This document shows positions 23,177 through 31,541 of a stretch of DNA of 38,431 nucleotides, piece after piece. The notes beneath the pieces were generated by a model. The model was not told where the DNA came from. It was given only the letters and a program-made list of their open reading frames with translations, and searched no databases. The position numbers were made by a program, and so were the translations under genes. The stretch comes from Bacteroidetes bacterium UBA2664 (GTDB taxonomy: Bacteria; Bacteroidota; Rhodothermia; Balneolales; Balneolaceae). The stretch covers positions 1 through 38,431 of the forward strand of contig DEMS01000041.1 of NCBI GenBank assembly GCA_002359315.1, given 5' to 3'. Numbering within the stretch: the first letter of the stretch is position 1; the number at the start of each line of letters is the position of its first letter.

Positions 23177-24595
23177 ATGGCAAAAGAATTTGATGTTTGT
23201 GTAATTGGAACCGGACCGGGCGGATATGTTGCGGCGATTAGAGCGTCTCAGCTTGGGTTTAAAACAGCCGTAGTTGAAAAACGATTTTTGGGAGGTGTTT
23301 GCCTCAATATTGGATGTATCCCTACAAAAGCATTACTCAGATCGGCAGAAGTATTTGAATCGATTTCCCATGCTGCTGATTATGGTGTAGATGTGAAAGA
23401 GTTTTCTGCAAACTTTGATACGATGATTAAGAGAAGTCGCAAAGTGGCAGACAAAATGAGTAAAGGTGTTCAATTTTTGATGAAAGCAAACAAAATTGAA
23501 GTGCTGAATGGAGCGGGAGTATTCAAAAGCAGTAAAGAACTTTCTGTACAGGATGAAAAAGGGAAAGAAGTAGAGAGTGTAAAAGCGAAACATTTTATTA
23601 TAGCGACCGGTGCGCGGCCGCGAGAACTTCCAAATCTGAAAATTGATGGGAAGATGATCATCGATTCGGAAAAAGCCATGCAGTTAGAAACTCAACCAAA
23701 GAAGATGGTAATTATTGGTGCCGGCGCAATCGGAGTTGAGTTCGCTTATTTCTACAATTCGATCGGAACTGAGGTGACATTGGTTGAGCTTCAAAAAACA
23801 TTGGTTCCTGTTGAAGATGAAGATATCGGCAAGGAGTTAGGGAAGATCTATAAGAAAAAAGGTATGAATATCCTTACCGGCAGTTCTGTTGAGAAAGTAG
23901 AGAAGAAAGGAAAAGGAGTTAAAGTTACGATTAAGACCGAAAAAGGCACTGAGGAAGTAGAAGCTGATGTTGTTCTTTCTGCTGTTGGGGTGACCGGTAA
24001 CGTAGAAAACATTGGCCTTGATAAGGCAGGTGTAGAGGTCGAAAAAGGAGCAATTAAAGTCGATAAATCCACATATAAAACATCTGCTGATGGTATTTAT
24101 GCGATTGGTGATGTGATCGGGGCTCCATGGCTTGCACATAAAGCATCTCATGAGGCAGTGGTGTTGGCAGAGCAGCTTGCCGGTGAGTCACCGAGTCCGG
24201 TCAATTATAAAAATATTCCCGGATGTACCTATTGTGAACCTCAGATTGCATCTGTTGGATTCACTGAAGCACAAGCCAAAGAGGAAGGGTTTGAGATCAA
24301 AGTAGGTAAATTTCCATTTTCAGCCAGTGGTAAAGCTGCCGGTTTAGGTCATGAAGAAGGATTTGTAAAGGTAATATTTGATGCAAAATATGGGGAATGG
24401 CTCGGTTGTCATATGATCGGTTCGCATGTAACGGAATTGATCGCAGAAGCTGTTGTTGCCAGAGAGCTGGAGACCACAGGGCATGAAATAATCAGTGCTG
24501 TTCATCCTCATCCGACCATGAGTGAGGCGGTGATGGAAGCTGCAGCTGAGGCGTATGGTGAGGGTGTACATCTTGGATCAAAACCCAAGAAATAG
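23177..24595 (+). CDS. lpd: dihydrolipoyl dehydrogenase (E3)
   Basis: 472 residues, the normal length. The enzyme reoxidises dihydrolipoyl groups of 2-oxo-acid dehydrogenases and the glycine cleavage system, passing electrons through FAD to NAD. The N-terminal FAD-binding GTGPGGYVAA (11-20), the redox-active disulfide GGVCLNIGC (C42, C47), the NAD-binding GAGAIGVEFA and a second FAD motif AIGDV are all present. The C-terminal dimer domain holds the active-site HPHPTMSE (H445, E450). No E1 or E2 gene adjoins it. LipB and LipA, which build the cofactor it acts on, are encoded 1.2-3 kb downstream on the same strand, past a terminator. Confidence 0.97.
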   Translation: MAKEFDVCVIGTGPGGYVAAIRASQLGFKTAVVEKRFLGGVCLNIGCIPTKALLRSAEVFESISHAADYGVDVKEFSANFDTMIKRSRKVADKMSKGVQFLMKANKIEVLNGAGVFKSSKELSVQDEKGKEVESVKAKHFIIATGARPRELPNLKIDGKMIIDSEKAMQLETQPKKMVIIGAGAIGVEFAYFYNSIGTEVTLVELQKTLVPVEDEDIGKELGKIYKKKGMNILTGSSVEKVEKKGKGVKVTIKTEKGTEEVEADVVLSAVGVTGNVENIGLDKAGVEVEKGAIKVDKSTYKTSADGIYAIGDVIGAPWLAHKASHEAVVLAEQLAGESPSPVNYKNIPGCTYCEPQIASVGFTEAQAKEEGFEIKVGKFPFSASGKAAGLGHEEGFVKVIFDAKYGEWLGCHMIGSHVTELIAEAVVARELETTGHEIISAVHPHPTMSEAVMEAAAEAYGEGVHLGSKPKK

Positions 24596-24946
24596 GCACC
24601 GCATTTATACCGGCAAACAGCCAGTAAATTATAAAAAAGCAATCATCAGCTATGGTGGTTGCTTTTTTTATTTCTGGAGGTGAATCTATCATTCATCACT
24701 CAAATGGAGGAATTCAGGAATATTTCTTCAATATTTAAGGATTGAAGCAAATTTTTTTCATGTCTTTTTCTTCATTTTAAAGGAGTAAACGGCATTTTTT
24801 CAGGAAGCGCTTCCATAAAGAAGATAAAATTATCTTTTTCTCTAAAAATACACGGAAAATACACAATTATTTTCTACATTTAATTATAGACAAGAGTGTC
24901 CAAAATTAATAAATGTCCTAATTTAACAACAAAGAGGTGAACGGTC
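24596..24946. other. 351-base interval between lpd and the tonB-like gene
   Basis: It contains the lpd terminator (24633-24669) and then AT-rich DNA that presumably holds the tonB promoter. I see no perfect TAnnTTTG box there. A Shine-Dalgarno AGAGGTG lies 8 bases before the tonB ATG. No gene is visible. Confidence 0.6.
24633..24669 (+). terminator. Rho-independent terminator after lpd
   Basis: A long stem AAAAAAGCAATCATCA / TGGTGGTTGCTTTTTT (two G-T pairs) with a GCTA loop, ending in a run of seven T. It separates lpd from the tonB-like gene. Confidence 0.9.
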
Positions 24947-25639
24947 ATGGAAAACAAAAGACTGAAGCCAAACCCAAATATTAAGAGAAAGCCCGAAGCA
25001 AATCTTCGCAACTACTATACCATTTTATGGGAAACAGGCCTGATTCTGGCATTACTGATCCTGACAGCACTTGTTAAGATAGAATTGGCACCTGCTGAGT
25101 CAGAAATCATATATGTATCGGAACAGGAAGTGGTTGAGATGGAAGAAATTGTTCAAACGAAACAAGAAGAGAAAGTGCCGGCTCCACCCAGGCCGCCGGT
25201 TCCTGTAGCCGTGCCAAACAGTGAAATTATTGAGGATATTGATATCAATATTGATGCTGAACTGGATTTTGGTGCGATGCTTGATTTACCCCCTCCACCC
25301 CCGCCGGCAGAGCAGAAAGATGATGAGCCGGAGGATGATTTCTATGTTATTGTAGAGCAGATGCCGGAGTTGATCGGAGGCTTGGAAACTCTGCAAAAAG
25401 AGGTCAAATATCCCGATAAAGCACTTCGTGCAAATATTCAAGGCCGGGTTTATGTACAGTTTGTTGTTAATGAAAGAGGTGAAGTTGAAAATCCCAGGGT
25501 GATGCGTGGCATCGGTGGCGGGTGTGATGAAGAAGCCATCCGTGTTATTAAAAAGGCAAAATTTACTCCGGGAATGCAGCGCGGCCGGCCGGTACGGGTT
25601 CAGTTTAATTTACCGGTTATTTTTACAATCAGAACCTAA
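24947..25639 (+). CDS. TonB-family energy transducer
   Basis: 230 residues. A basic N-terminus is followed by one transmembrane helix (about 28-44, ILWETGLILALLILTALV). An acidic and proline-rich periplasmic linker has PAPPRPPVPVAVP and LPPPPPPAE. The C-terminal TonB domain (about 140-230) has YPDKALRANIQGRVYVQFVV, GEVENPRVMRGIGGGCDEEA and FTPGMQRGRPVRVQF. Such proteins transmit energy from ExbB/ExbD in the inner membrane to TonB-dependent outer-membrane receptors. No exbB, exbD or receptor gene lies in the window, so its partners are encoded elsewhere. AGAGGTG 8 bases before the ATG fixes the start. A hairpin terminator follows. Confidence 0.9.
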   Translation: MENKRLKPNPNIKRKPEANLRNYYTILWETGLILALLILTALVKIELAPAESEIIYVSEQEVVEMEEIVQTKQEEKVPAPPRPPVPVAVPNSEIIEDIDINIDAELDFGAMLDLPPPPPPAEQKDDEPEDDFYVIVEQMPELIGGLETLQKEVKYPDKALRANIQGRVYVQFVVNERGEVENPRVMRGIGGGCDEEAIRVIKKAKFTPGMQRGRPVRVQFNLPVIFTIRT

Positions 25640-25684
25640 TTCAACCATTAAAAGAACGTTTAGTAGTTGAAGAAGACAGGACAC

Positions 25685-25722
25685 GAAAAGTGGGCTTAGG
25701 AATGAGCTCACTTTTCATTTTT
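25685..25722 (+). terminator. Rho-independent terminator after the tonB-like gene
   Basis: A 12-bp stem GAAAAGTGGGCT / GAGCTCACTTTTC (one G-T pair) with an 8-base loop, followed by ATTTTTAT. Confidence 0.75.
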
Positions 25723-25826
25723 ATAGGTGTTCTTTGAATTGAGGCAGCCGGTTAAAAGAAATTCAGCCAGATTTGAATAATTGATGCCCGAAAGTATCTA
25801 GTTCTCAATTTCATTATCTTGTTTGT

Positions 25827-26549
25827 ATGAAAAGAATAGTAGAATTGTACGACTTGGGCAGAATGCCGTACTCCAAAGCCTGGGAGTTACAAAAAGAAAC
25901 GCAAAGGATACTGGTCGATCAAAAGAGATTTGCCGATAAAAAAATCTCTGAGGATGAGTATATCAACGATCAATTCTATTTAACTGAACATCCTCATGTT
26001 TATACCATTGGTAAAAGCGGCGACAAATCCAATATGTTAAAGAATATCAGCGAACTCTCACTTATTGAGGCAGAATATGTTGAAACAGACAGAGGCGGAG
26101 ATATTACCTACCATGGACCCGGTCAGATCGTAGGATACCCTATCATCGATCTTGAAGAGTACTTCACAGACATCCACCGTTATCTGCGTTATCTGGAAGA
26201 GGTCATTATCCAGACATGTTCAGAATTTGATATATACGGGACGAGAATTAAAGGATTAACAGGTGTTTGGGTAAAGGATGAGAAAATATGTGCAATGGGC
26301 TTGAGGTGCTCACGATGGGTTACGATGCATGGCTTTGCTCTTAATGTCAATACAGATCTTTCCTATTTCGACCACATCATCCCATGTGGAATTGAGGGTA
26401 AAAATGTTACCAGTCTGGAAAAAATTATAGGTGAAAAAATAGACCCGGATAAGGTAAAGAATATATTGCTGAACAAGTTTTCAGATGTTTTTGATGTTGA
26501 CATACAGAGGAAGAATAAACACCCAAAATGGGATAAGGAACTATTATGA
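25827..26549 (+). CDS. lipB: octanoyl-ACP:protein octanoyltransferase
   Basis: 240 residues. LipB moves octanoyl groups from acyl carrier protein to lipoyl domains, the first step of lipoate synthesis. Diagnostic motifs are RGGDITYHGPGQ (89-100), the KICAMGLR segment with active-site K153, and IIPCGI with the nucleophile C187. All catalytic residues are present and the length fits. The lipA gene, encoding the next step, starts 155 bases downstream, so the two may be cotranscribed, although I see no clear promoter or terminator between them. TATCTTG lies 5 bases before the ATG, a second possible leaderless arrangement like that of marC. Confidence 0.97.
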   Translation: MKRIVELYDLGRMPYSKAWELQKETQRILVDQKRFADKKISEDEYINDQFYLTEHPHVYTIGKSGDKSNMLKNISELSLIEAEYVETDRGGDITYHGPGQIVGYPIIDLEEYFTDIHRYLRYLEEVIIQTCSEFDIYGTRIKGLTGVWVKDEKICAMGLRCSRWVTMHGFALNVNTDLSYFDHIIPCGIEGKNVTSLEKIIGEKIDPDKVKNILLNKFSDVFDVDIQRKNKHPKWDKELL

Positions 26550-26704
26550 TACGGTTTTTCTCTACACCAGATTTTATAAATGCCAAAGACTCCTTCATGC
26601 AACAGCAAATCCTGTAAAAAGGGTGTGCACCATGCTGAACCTGTGTAGAATATTTCGTACTTTAACGCGTCCATGATAACGCTTTTTGGACTAATAGAGA
26701 TACT

Positions 26705-27583
26705 ATGATTAAGGAACTAAATGTATTAGAAAATAACTCTCCTTCTGAAAGAAGGCCTGATTGGTTAAGAGTAAAATTGCCCTCAGGCCAAAAATTTAAG
26801 GAAGTTTCTGAAACAATCCGCAAGAACAACCTGAATACGGTCTGTTCTGAGGCGCGATGTCCGAACATGGGCGAGTGTTGGGGTGCCGGTACGGCTACAT
26901 TTATGATTCTGGGAGATGTTTGTACACGATCGTGTGCATTTTGTGCAATCAAAACCGGCCGGCCAGTTCAGGGGCTGGATTGGGATGAACCGCGCAGAGT
27001 TGCGGATGCAGCCAATAAAATGAAATTAAAACATGTTGTCCTGACATCCGTCAACAGAGATGAACGAAAAGATGGCGGAGCCCCGATATTTGCTGAGTGT
27101 CACAAAGTAATAAGAGAAACGATTGCAGGGGTAACCATTGAATCATTGATTCCAGACTTCAGGGGTGTCTGGGATGCGCTTCAGATTGTTATTGACACAC
27201 CCCCGGATGTATTGAGCCACAATTTAGAAACAGTGCCAAGGCTCTATCGAAGTGTACGTCCACAAGCTAAATATGAACGTTCTTTAGAACTCTTGTTGCG
27301 TTGTAAACAGCAGGAATTGCGAACGAAATCCGGAATTATGGTTGGATTGGGAGAGACGCGTGAAGAGGTCATAGAATTAATGCAGGATTGTGTAGATCAC
27401 AAGGTGGATGTACTTACCATTGGTCAGTATATGCAACCCACAAAAATGCACCACCCCGTGGTTGAGTGGATTCATCCGGATCAATTTGCAGAGTATAAAG
27501 AAATTGGAGAAGCATTAGGAATCGAACATGTAGAAAGTGGTCCACTTGTTCGATCTTCCTACCATGCAGAGAGGCATTTGTAA
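26705..27583 (+). CDS. lipA: lipoyl synthase
   Basis: 292 residues. LipA is the radical-SAM enzyme that inserts two sulfurs into protein-bound octanoyl groups. The auxiliary cluster cysteines C47, C52 and C58 (CSEARCPNMGEC), the radical-SAM CxxxCxxC (C73, C77, C80) and the C-terminal RSSYHAE (283-289), whose serine ligates the auxiliary cluster, are all present. It completes the lipoylation pathway begun by lipB upstream. A short hairpin terminator follows the stop, so plsY begins a separate unit. Confidence 0.98.
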   Translation: MIKELNVLENNSPSERRPDWLRVKLPSGQKFKEVSETIRKNNLNTVCSEARCPNMGECWGAGTATFMILGDVCTRSCAFCAIKTGRPVQGLDWDEPRRVADAANKMKLKHVVLTSVNRDERKDGGAPIFAECHKVIRETIAGVTIESLIPDFRGVWDALQIVIDTPPDVLSHNLETVPRLYRSVRPQAKYERSLELLLRCKQQELRTKSGIMVGLGETREEVIELMQDCVDHKVDVLTIGQYMQPTKMHHPVVEWIHPDQFAEYKEIGEALGIEHVESGPLVRSSYHAERHL

Positions 27584-27597
27584 GAATTTATATCGTC

Positions 27598-27619
27598 ATT
27601 CAGCGATGCTGAATTTTTT
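27598..27619 (+). terminator. Rho-independent terminator after lipA
   Basis: A 7-bp stem ATTCAGC/GCTGAAT with a 3-base loop GAT, followed directly by six T. Confidence 0.7.
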
Positions 27620-27660
27620 GTTAATTTGAGGCTAACAAATACTGAACCGAAACACATTCA

Positions 27661-28359
27661 ATGCTTTCTATTCTTGTTGTTGTACTGTTGAGTTATCTGA
27701 TAGGCGCAATTCCATCTTCACTATGGATTGGCAAATCATTTTTTAAAATAGATATCAGGGAGCACGGCAGCGGAAATGCAGGTGCTACGAATACCTTTCG
27801 TATACTTGGATGGAAAGCGGGTACGGTTGTACTGATATGCGATTTTGGAAAGGGCCTTCTTTGTACAACGGTTATTAGTCAGCTTGCATGGAGTATTGGC
27901 GATGGGCCGGCTGTTTTATACAGCGGCTGGGAACCGGAAGCCATGATATTAATTTTTGCAGGGGTAGCCGCTGTTGCAGGACATATGTTTCCGGTCTATT
28001 CAAATTTCTGTGGGGGTAAAGGCGCTGCTACTGCCTGTGGAATGCTCTACGGAATTGAGCCGGTCTCTATCAGTATCTCTCTGGCCATCTTTTTGATTGT
28101 GATGTTTTCGACTCGCTATGTCTCATTGGCATCAATAATATCTACACTGATCTATCCGTTTTCTCAACTAATACTGAGATATGGATTTAACTGGGATATA
28201 GACGGAAGTATCATTCTATTCAGCAGTGTCCTGTCTCTTGCTATAGTGATTAAACACAAAGGAAATATAAAAAGGCTACTTGAAGGTACTGAGAATCGGG
28301 TTCAGTCTTTTAAACCTGCAAAGGGTAGGCTGAGCCAGGAAAAAGGAGGTGAATCGTGA
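27661..28359 (+). CDS. plsY: glycerol-3-phosphate acyltransferase (acyl-phosphate type)
   Basis: 232 residues with several membrane helices. PlsY acylates glycerol-3-phosphate from acyl-phosphate made by PlsX, the first step of phospholipid synthesis, at the cytoplasmic membrane. The family's cytoplasmic motifs are present: LIGAIPSSLWIG, HGSGNAGATN (about 35-44) and GHMFPVYSNFCGGKGAAT (about 102-119). It is somewhat longer than the usual 200 residues because of a soluble C-terminal tail (about 205-232). Its stop overlaps the GTG start of gpsA, which makes its substrate. PlsX is not in the window. Confidence 0.95.
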   Translation: MLSILVVVLLSYLIGAIPSSLWIGKSFFKIDIREHGSGNAGATNTFRILGWKAGTVVLICDFGKGLLCTTVISQLAWSIGDGPAVLYSGWEPEAMILIFAGVAAVAGHMFPVYSNFCGGKGAATACGMLYGIEPVSISISLAIFLIVMFSTRYVSLASIISTLIYPFSQLILRYGFNWDIDGSIILFSSVLSLAIVIKHKGNIKRLLEGTENRVQSFKPAKGRLSQEKGGES

Positions 28360-29363
28360 GAATCAGTGTAATTGGTGCAGGAAGTTTCGGGACCGCGTTA
28401 GCATCCGTTCTGGCAGGAAAAAAGCATGATGTATCTATATGGGCAAGAGAAAAAGAAGTTATTGAGGGGATCAATAAGAACAATAGAAATCCCTCTTATC
28501 TTTCAGATGTTACACTGCCGGATAATATCAAAGGCTTTGTTGACCTGAAAAAGTGTGTAGAAAATTGTGAAATGATCCTCTTTTCAACACCAACCCATGC
28601 CTTAAGAGAGGTCGCTTCAAAAATTAAACCCAGCTTGAGCGGGGATGAATATATTGTAACAGTATCAAAAGGTATTGAAGAAAATACACTTTTAACACCT
28701 TCTCAAATCCTGGTTAATGTGCTGAAAGGCACCATTTTAGAAGATCAAATAGGTGTCCTCACCGGACCGAGTCATGCGGAAGAAGTTATCAAAAACAAAC
28801 CCACTACCGTTGTCGCTTCAGCATATTCTAAACGTGTTTCCAGGATTATTCAGGAAACGTTTATGACTCCCTATTTTAGGGTCTATCTCAATCAGGATAT
28901 TTTAGGAGCCGAAATCGGAGGGGCACTTAAAAATATAATGGCAATTGCAGCCGGTATCATAGATGGCGCTGAGCTGGGAGATAATGCCAAGGCAGCATTG
29001 ATGACACGGGGCCTGCATGAAATGAAAAGAATGGGCTGCGTAATGGGGGCGTCTCAGGATACTTTTTCCGGGCTGACCGGAATGGGGGATTTAATTGTTA
29101 CTTGCACCAGCACGCATAGTCGAAATCGTTTTGTTGGATATAACATTGGCCGCGGGAAAACGTTGGATGAAATAACTTCCGGCATGACCATGGTCGCAGA
29201 GGGTGTAAAAACAGCCAGATCTGTGCATCAATGGTCGGCAAGGAATGGTATTGAAATGCCGATAACAGAAGCTGTTTATAAAGTGCTGTTTAAAGATATG
29301 AACCCCAGAGACGCTGTCGAGGAACTGATGACACGCGAGGCCAAGGATGAAATTTTGATCTAA
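28356..29363 (+). CDS. gpsA: NAD(P)-dependent glycerol-3-phosphate dehydrogenase
   Basis: 335 residues. GpsA reduces dihydroxyacetone phosphate to glycerol-3-phosphate. The N-terminal Rossmann motif GAGSFGTALA, the VSKGIE and GPSHAEEV segments, the catalytic lysine in EIGGALKNIMA and the GLTGMGDL motif are all present. The start is GTG at 28356, overlapping the plsY stop (GTGA). A strong GGAGGT lies 5 bases upstream of the GTG, inside the plsY coding sequence, which supports this start and translational coupling. The pair supplies and then uses glycerol-3-phosphate for membrane lipids. Confidence 0.97.
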   Translation: MRISVIGAGSFGTALASVLAGKKHDVSIWAREKEVIEGINKNNRNPSYLSDVTLPDNIKGFVDLKKCVENCEMILFSTPTHALREVASKIKPSLSGDEYIVTVSKGIEENTLLTPSQILVNVLKGTILEDQIGVLTGPSHAEEVIKNKPTTVVASAYSKRVSRIIQETFMTPYFRVYLNQDILGAEIGGALKNIMAIAAGIIDGAELGDNAKAALMTRGLHEMKRMGCVMGASQDTFSGLTGMGDLIVTCTSTHSRNRFVGYNIGRGKTLDEITSGMTMVAEGVKTARSVHQWSARNGIEMPITEAVYKVLFKDMNPRDAVEELMTREAKDEILI

Positions 29364-29445
29364 AGCGGAAAAAAGCAGTTTGGATCAGGCTTCTTCAATT
29401 ACATAAAAAAGCAGTTATTACCCCAAAACAACTAAAGTAGTCGTT

Positions 29446-30126
29446 ATGTTACTGCCTACAGGCGAGATTGTTATATCAGATATGAATATATCTGATCTTC
29501 GTCATCTGATACAGAGAGGTGAAGGAACCTATCTTGAATTCAAAAAAAAGACTCCAACTCCCGAAAAGATCGCACGTGAAATAGCCGCATTTGCCAACAC
29601 AAAGGGAGGGACGATCTTAATTGGGGTGGATGATTATAAAAACATTATCGGAATTTCGGCTTATTTTGAAGAGGAGTATTTGCTCTATAAAGCAGCGTAT
29701 GAAATTTGTGTACCGGCTGTTCCTATACGAATTGAACTGATTCATGCCGGCCCGGCGGATGTTATGGTTGTTCAGGTAGAGGAGGCAGAAAAAAAACCAG
29801 TTTATAATAAAGGTAAAAAGAAACGTTTGGTTTTTGTTCGGGAAAAGGATGAAAGTATATTAGCCAGTGACGAGCTAACTGAAGTACTCAAAACCAGAGA
29901 TTCTGAGGAAGGGGTTACTTTTGAGTATGGGGAGAGAGAACAGATGTTATTTCGCTATCTGAATGAATACAATGATATTACTGTTTTAAAATACTCTCAG
30001 CTTATCAATGTAACTACATTTCGTGCGTCCAGAATATTGGTTAAATTGGTGAGTGCAGGTGTTCTAAAACTATTTCGAAAATATGAAACGGATTATTTCG
30101 CATTTTCGAATGTCACCGGTAAATAA
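29446..30126 (+). CDS. AlbA_2 (Schlafen-type) domain protein with C-terminal winged helix
   Basis: 226 residues. The N-terminal part (about 15-145) is an AlbA_2 domain with the signature GEGTYLEFKKK, EIAAFANTKGGTILIGVDD and a later RLVFVREKDES strand. The C-terminal 60 residues (about 160-220) look like a winged helix, with REQMLFRYLNEYNDITVLKYSQLINVTTFRASRILVKLVSAGVLKLF. Proteins of this build are usually annotated as putative DNA-binding or transcriptional regulators; the target is unknown. The start could be 29446 or the ATG at 29482 (MNISDLRHL). It is followed 25 bases later by an Fe-S carrier gene, so the three genes to 31431 may be one unit, although a promoter-like box precedes the third. 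Confidence 0.7.
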   Translation: MLLPTGEIVISDMNISDLRHLIQRGEGTYLEFKKKTPTPEKIAREIAAFANTKGGTILIGVDDYKNIIGISAYFEEEYLLYKAAYEICVPAVPIRIELIHAGPADVMVVQVEEAEKKPVYNKGKKKRLVFVREKDESILASDELTEVLKTRDSEEGVTFEYGEREQMLFRYLNEYNDITVLKYSQLINVTTFRASRILVKLVSAGVLKLFRKYETDYFAFSNVTGK

Positions 30127-30151
30127 AACTGTGAATAAGTAGGTAAATTTG

Positions 30152-30580
30152 ATGTCAGAAGATAATTTAGATGATGTAATAGCCTCCCTGATCGATGATG
30201 TTGATGAGGAAGAGGTACATGAACCGGTTCAGAGCAAAGAAAAGTCAGATTTGGTACCGGTTTCATTAACGAATCGTGCCGCTAAACAGATAAGAAAAAT
30301 TCGTGAAAGTGAAGATTTGGACGAGGGGCTCTATTTAAGGGTCGCTGTGGAAGGAGGTGGATGCTCCGGACTGAGTTACAAACTGGGTTTTGATATCCGA
30401 ACAGATGAAGATGAGCTTTTTCATAGTCAGGAGTTGGATATTATTGTGGATCCGAAACACTTGATGTATTTAGATGGTATCGAAATTGACTATCCGGATG
30501 GACTGGATGCACGAGGATTTACTTTTGACAATCCCAATGCCAGTGAATCATGCGGATGCGGCTCCTCTTTTGCCGTGTAA
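30152..30580 (+). CDS. A-type iron-sulfur carrier (HesB/IscA/ErpA-like)
   Basis: 142 residues. The C-terminal 105 form the HesB/IscA domain with the three conserved cysteines: C71 in GGGCSGLSY and C134/C136 in SCGCGSS. These proteins bind and deliver Fe-S clusters to targets such as LipA or aconitase. The first 35 residues are an acidic extension (DDVDEEEVHE) not seen in short family members. The start is the ATG at 30152; the TTG three bases earlier is less likely. The gene follows the AlbA_2 protein and precedes the glucokinase. LipA, encoded 2.6 kb upstream, is a plausible client, by inference. Confidence 0.92.
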   Translation: MSEDNLDDVIASLIDDVDEEEVHEPVQSKEKSDLVPVSLTNRAAKQIRKIRESEDLDEGLYLRVAVEGGGCSGLSYKLGFDIRTDEDELFHSQELDIIVDPKHLMYLDGIEIDYPDGLDARGFTFDNPNASESCGCGSSFAV

Positions 30581-30635
30581 TTCTAATCAAATGATGGGTA
30601 TTGTTTTATAGGTTCTGCACATGTAGTAGTGATAT

Positions 30636-30643
30636 TACATTTG
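30636..30643 (+). promoter_or_regulatory. candidate -7 promoter box for the glucokinase gene
   Basis: TACATTTG, a perfect TAnnTTTG, gives a leader of about 33 bases before ATG 30682. It also argues against a start at TTG 30601, which would lie upstream of the promoter. Confidence 0.4.
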
Positions 30644-30681
30644 AAACTTCTTTTTCAGAGTCACCTTTAGTATTATCAAGT

Positions 30682-31431
30682 ATGGAAATATTAGGCATTG
30701 ATGTAGGTGGTTCAGGGATTAAAGGGGCTATTGTTGACACAGGAATAGGTGAATTAACTACAGAGCGTCATCGCATACCTACCCCGCAACCGCCAACACC
30801 GGGAGCAATGCTCGACACCATTGAGGATATCATCAGCTATTTTGATTGGCATGGGCCTGTGGGGTGCGGGTTTCCTGCAGCTGTCAAGAGTGAAATCATT
30901 AAAACAGCTTCAAATATTGATGATGCCTGGATCGGTTTAAATGCATCTGCCCGAATCGAAAAAAAGACCGGATGTCCAACCCATTTGCTGAATGATGTAG
31001 ATGCCGCGGGATTTGCGGAGGTGGAATTTGGGGCCGGAAAAGATTGCTTTGGAACCATTGTGGTAGCTGCATTCGGAACCGGGATTGGTACCGCTATATT
31101 TAATAATCATCAATTGATTCCGAATACGGAACTGGGACATTTGCCGATGTATGGCGGTCCGGCAGAACATTATGCGGCCAATTCTATCCGGGAAAAAGAG
31201 AATCTGAGCTGGAAAAAATGGGGAGGCAGAGTCAATGAATATCTGCAGCTTATCGAAAAATTATTATGGCCGGATCTTATTATTATTGGTGGCGGAGTAA
31301 GTAAAGATTTCAAGAAATTTGCGTCTTACATCGATGTTGAAACAGATGTGGTCCCCGCTGAAAGCCGGAATCATGCCGGAATCATTGGTGCTGCACTGGC
31401 TGTTAAATCTTATCAAAAAAAGATTGTATAA
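30682..31431 (+). CDS. polyphosphate glucokinase (ROK family)
   Basis: 249 residues from the ATG at 30682. The enzyme phosphorylates glucose with polyphosphate (often ATP too). It begins with the phosphate-binding ILGIDVGGSGIKGAIVD and the family's RIPTPQPPTP. NDVDAAGFAEVEFGAG carries the catalytic aspartate; FGTGIGTAIF, ELGHLPMYGG and IIGGGVS follow. Unlike ATP-only ROK kinases, it lacks the CxCGxxGC zinc motif after ELGH, as polyphosphate glucokinases do. The open frame extends upstream to a TTG at 30601, but those residues match nothing and a TACATTTG box lies inside that stretch. Convergent with the M20 gene. Confidence 0.88.
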   Translation: MEILGIDVGGSGIKGAIVDTGIGELTTERHRIPTPQPPTPGAMLDTIEDIISYFDWHGPVGCGFPAAVKSEIIKTASNIDDAWIGLNASARIEKKTGCPTHLLNDVDAAGFAEVEFGAGKDCFGTIVVAAFGTGIGTAIFNNHQLIPNTELGHLPMYGGPAEHYAANSIREKENLSWKKWGGRVNEYLQLIEKLLWPDLIIIGGGVSKDFKKFASYIDVETDVVPAESRNHAGIIGAALAVKSYQKKIV

Positions 31432-31541
31432 AAGAGAATTCCTTACTTTTTGATCATGTGATACAACAGAATTAATAAATCTGATTTAATCTATTTCAGT
31501 TTTATAATCGGATGTTTCGGAATAAAGATAGCCAATCTGAA

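Noticed and set aside
30601..30681. TTG at 30601 as the start of the glucokinase
   Set aside because: The extra 27 residues match nothing, and a promoter-like TACATTTG lies within them.
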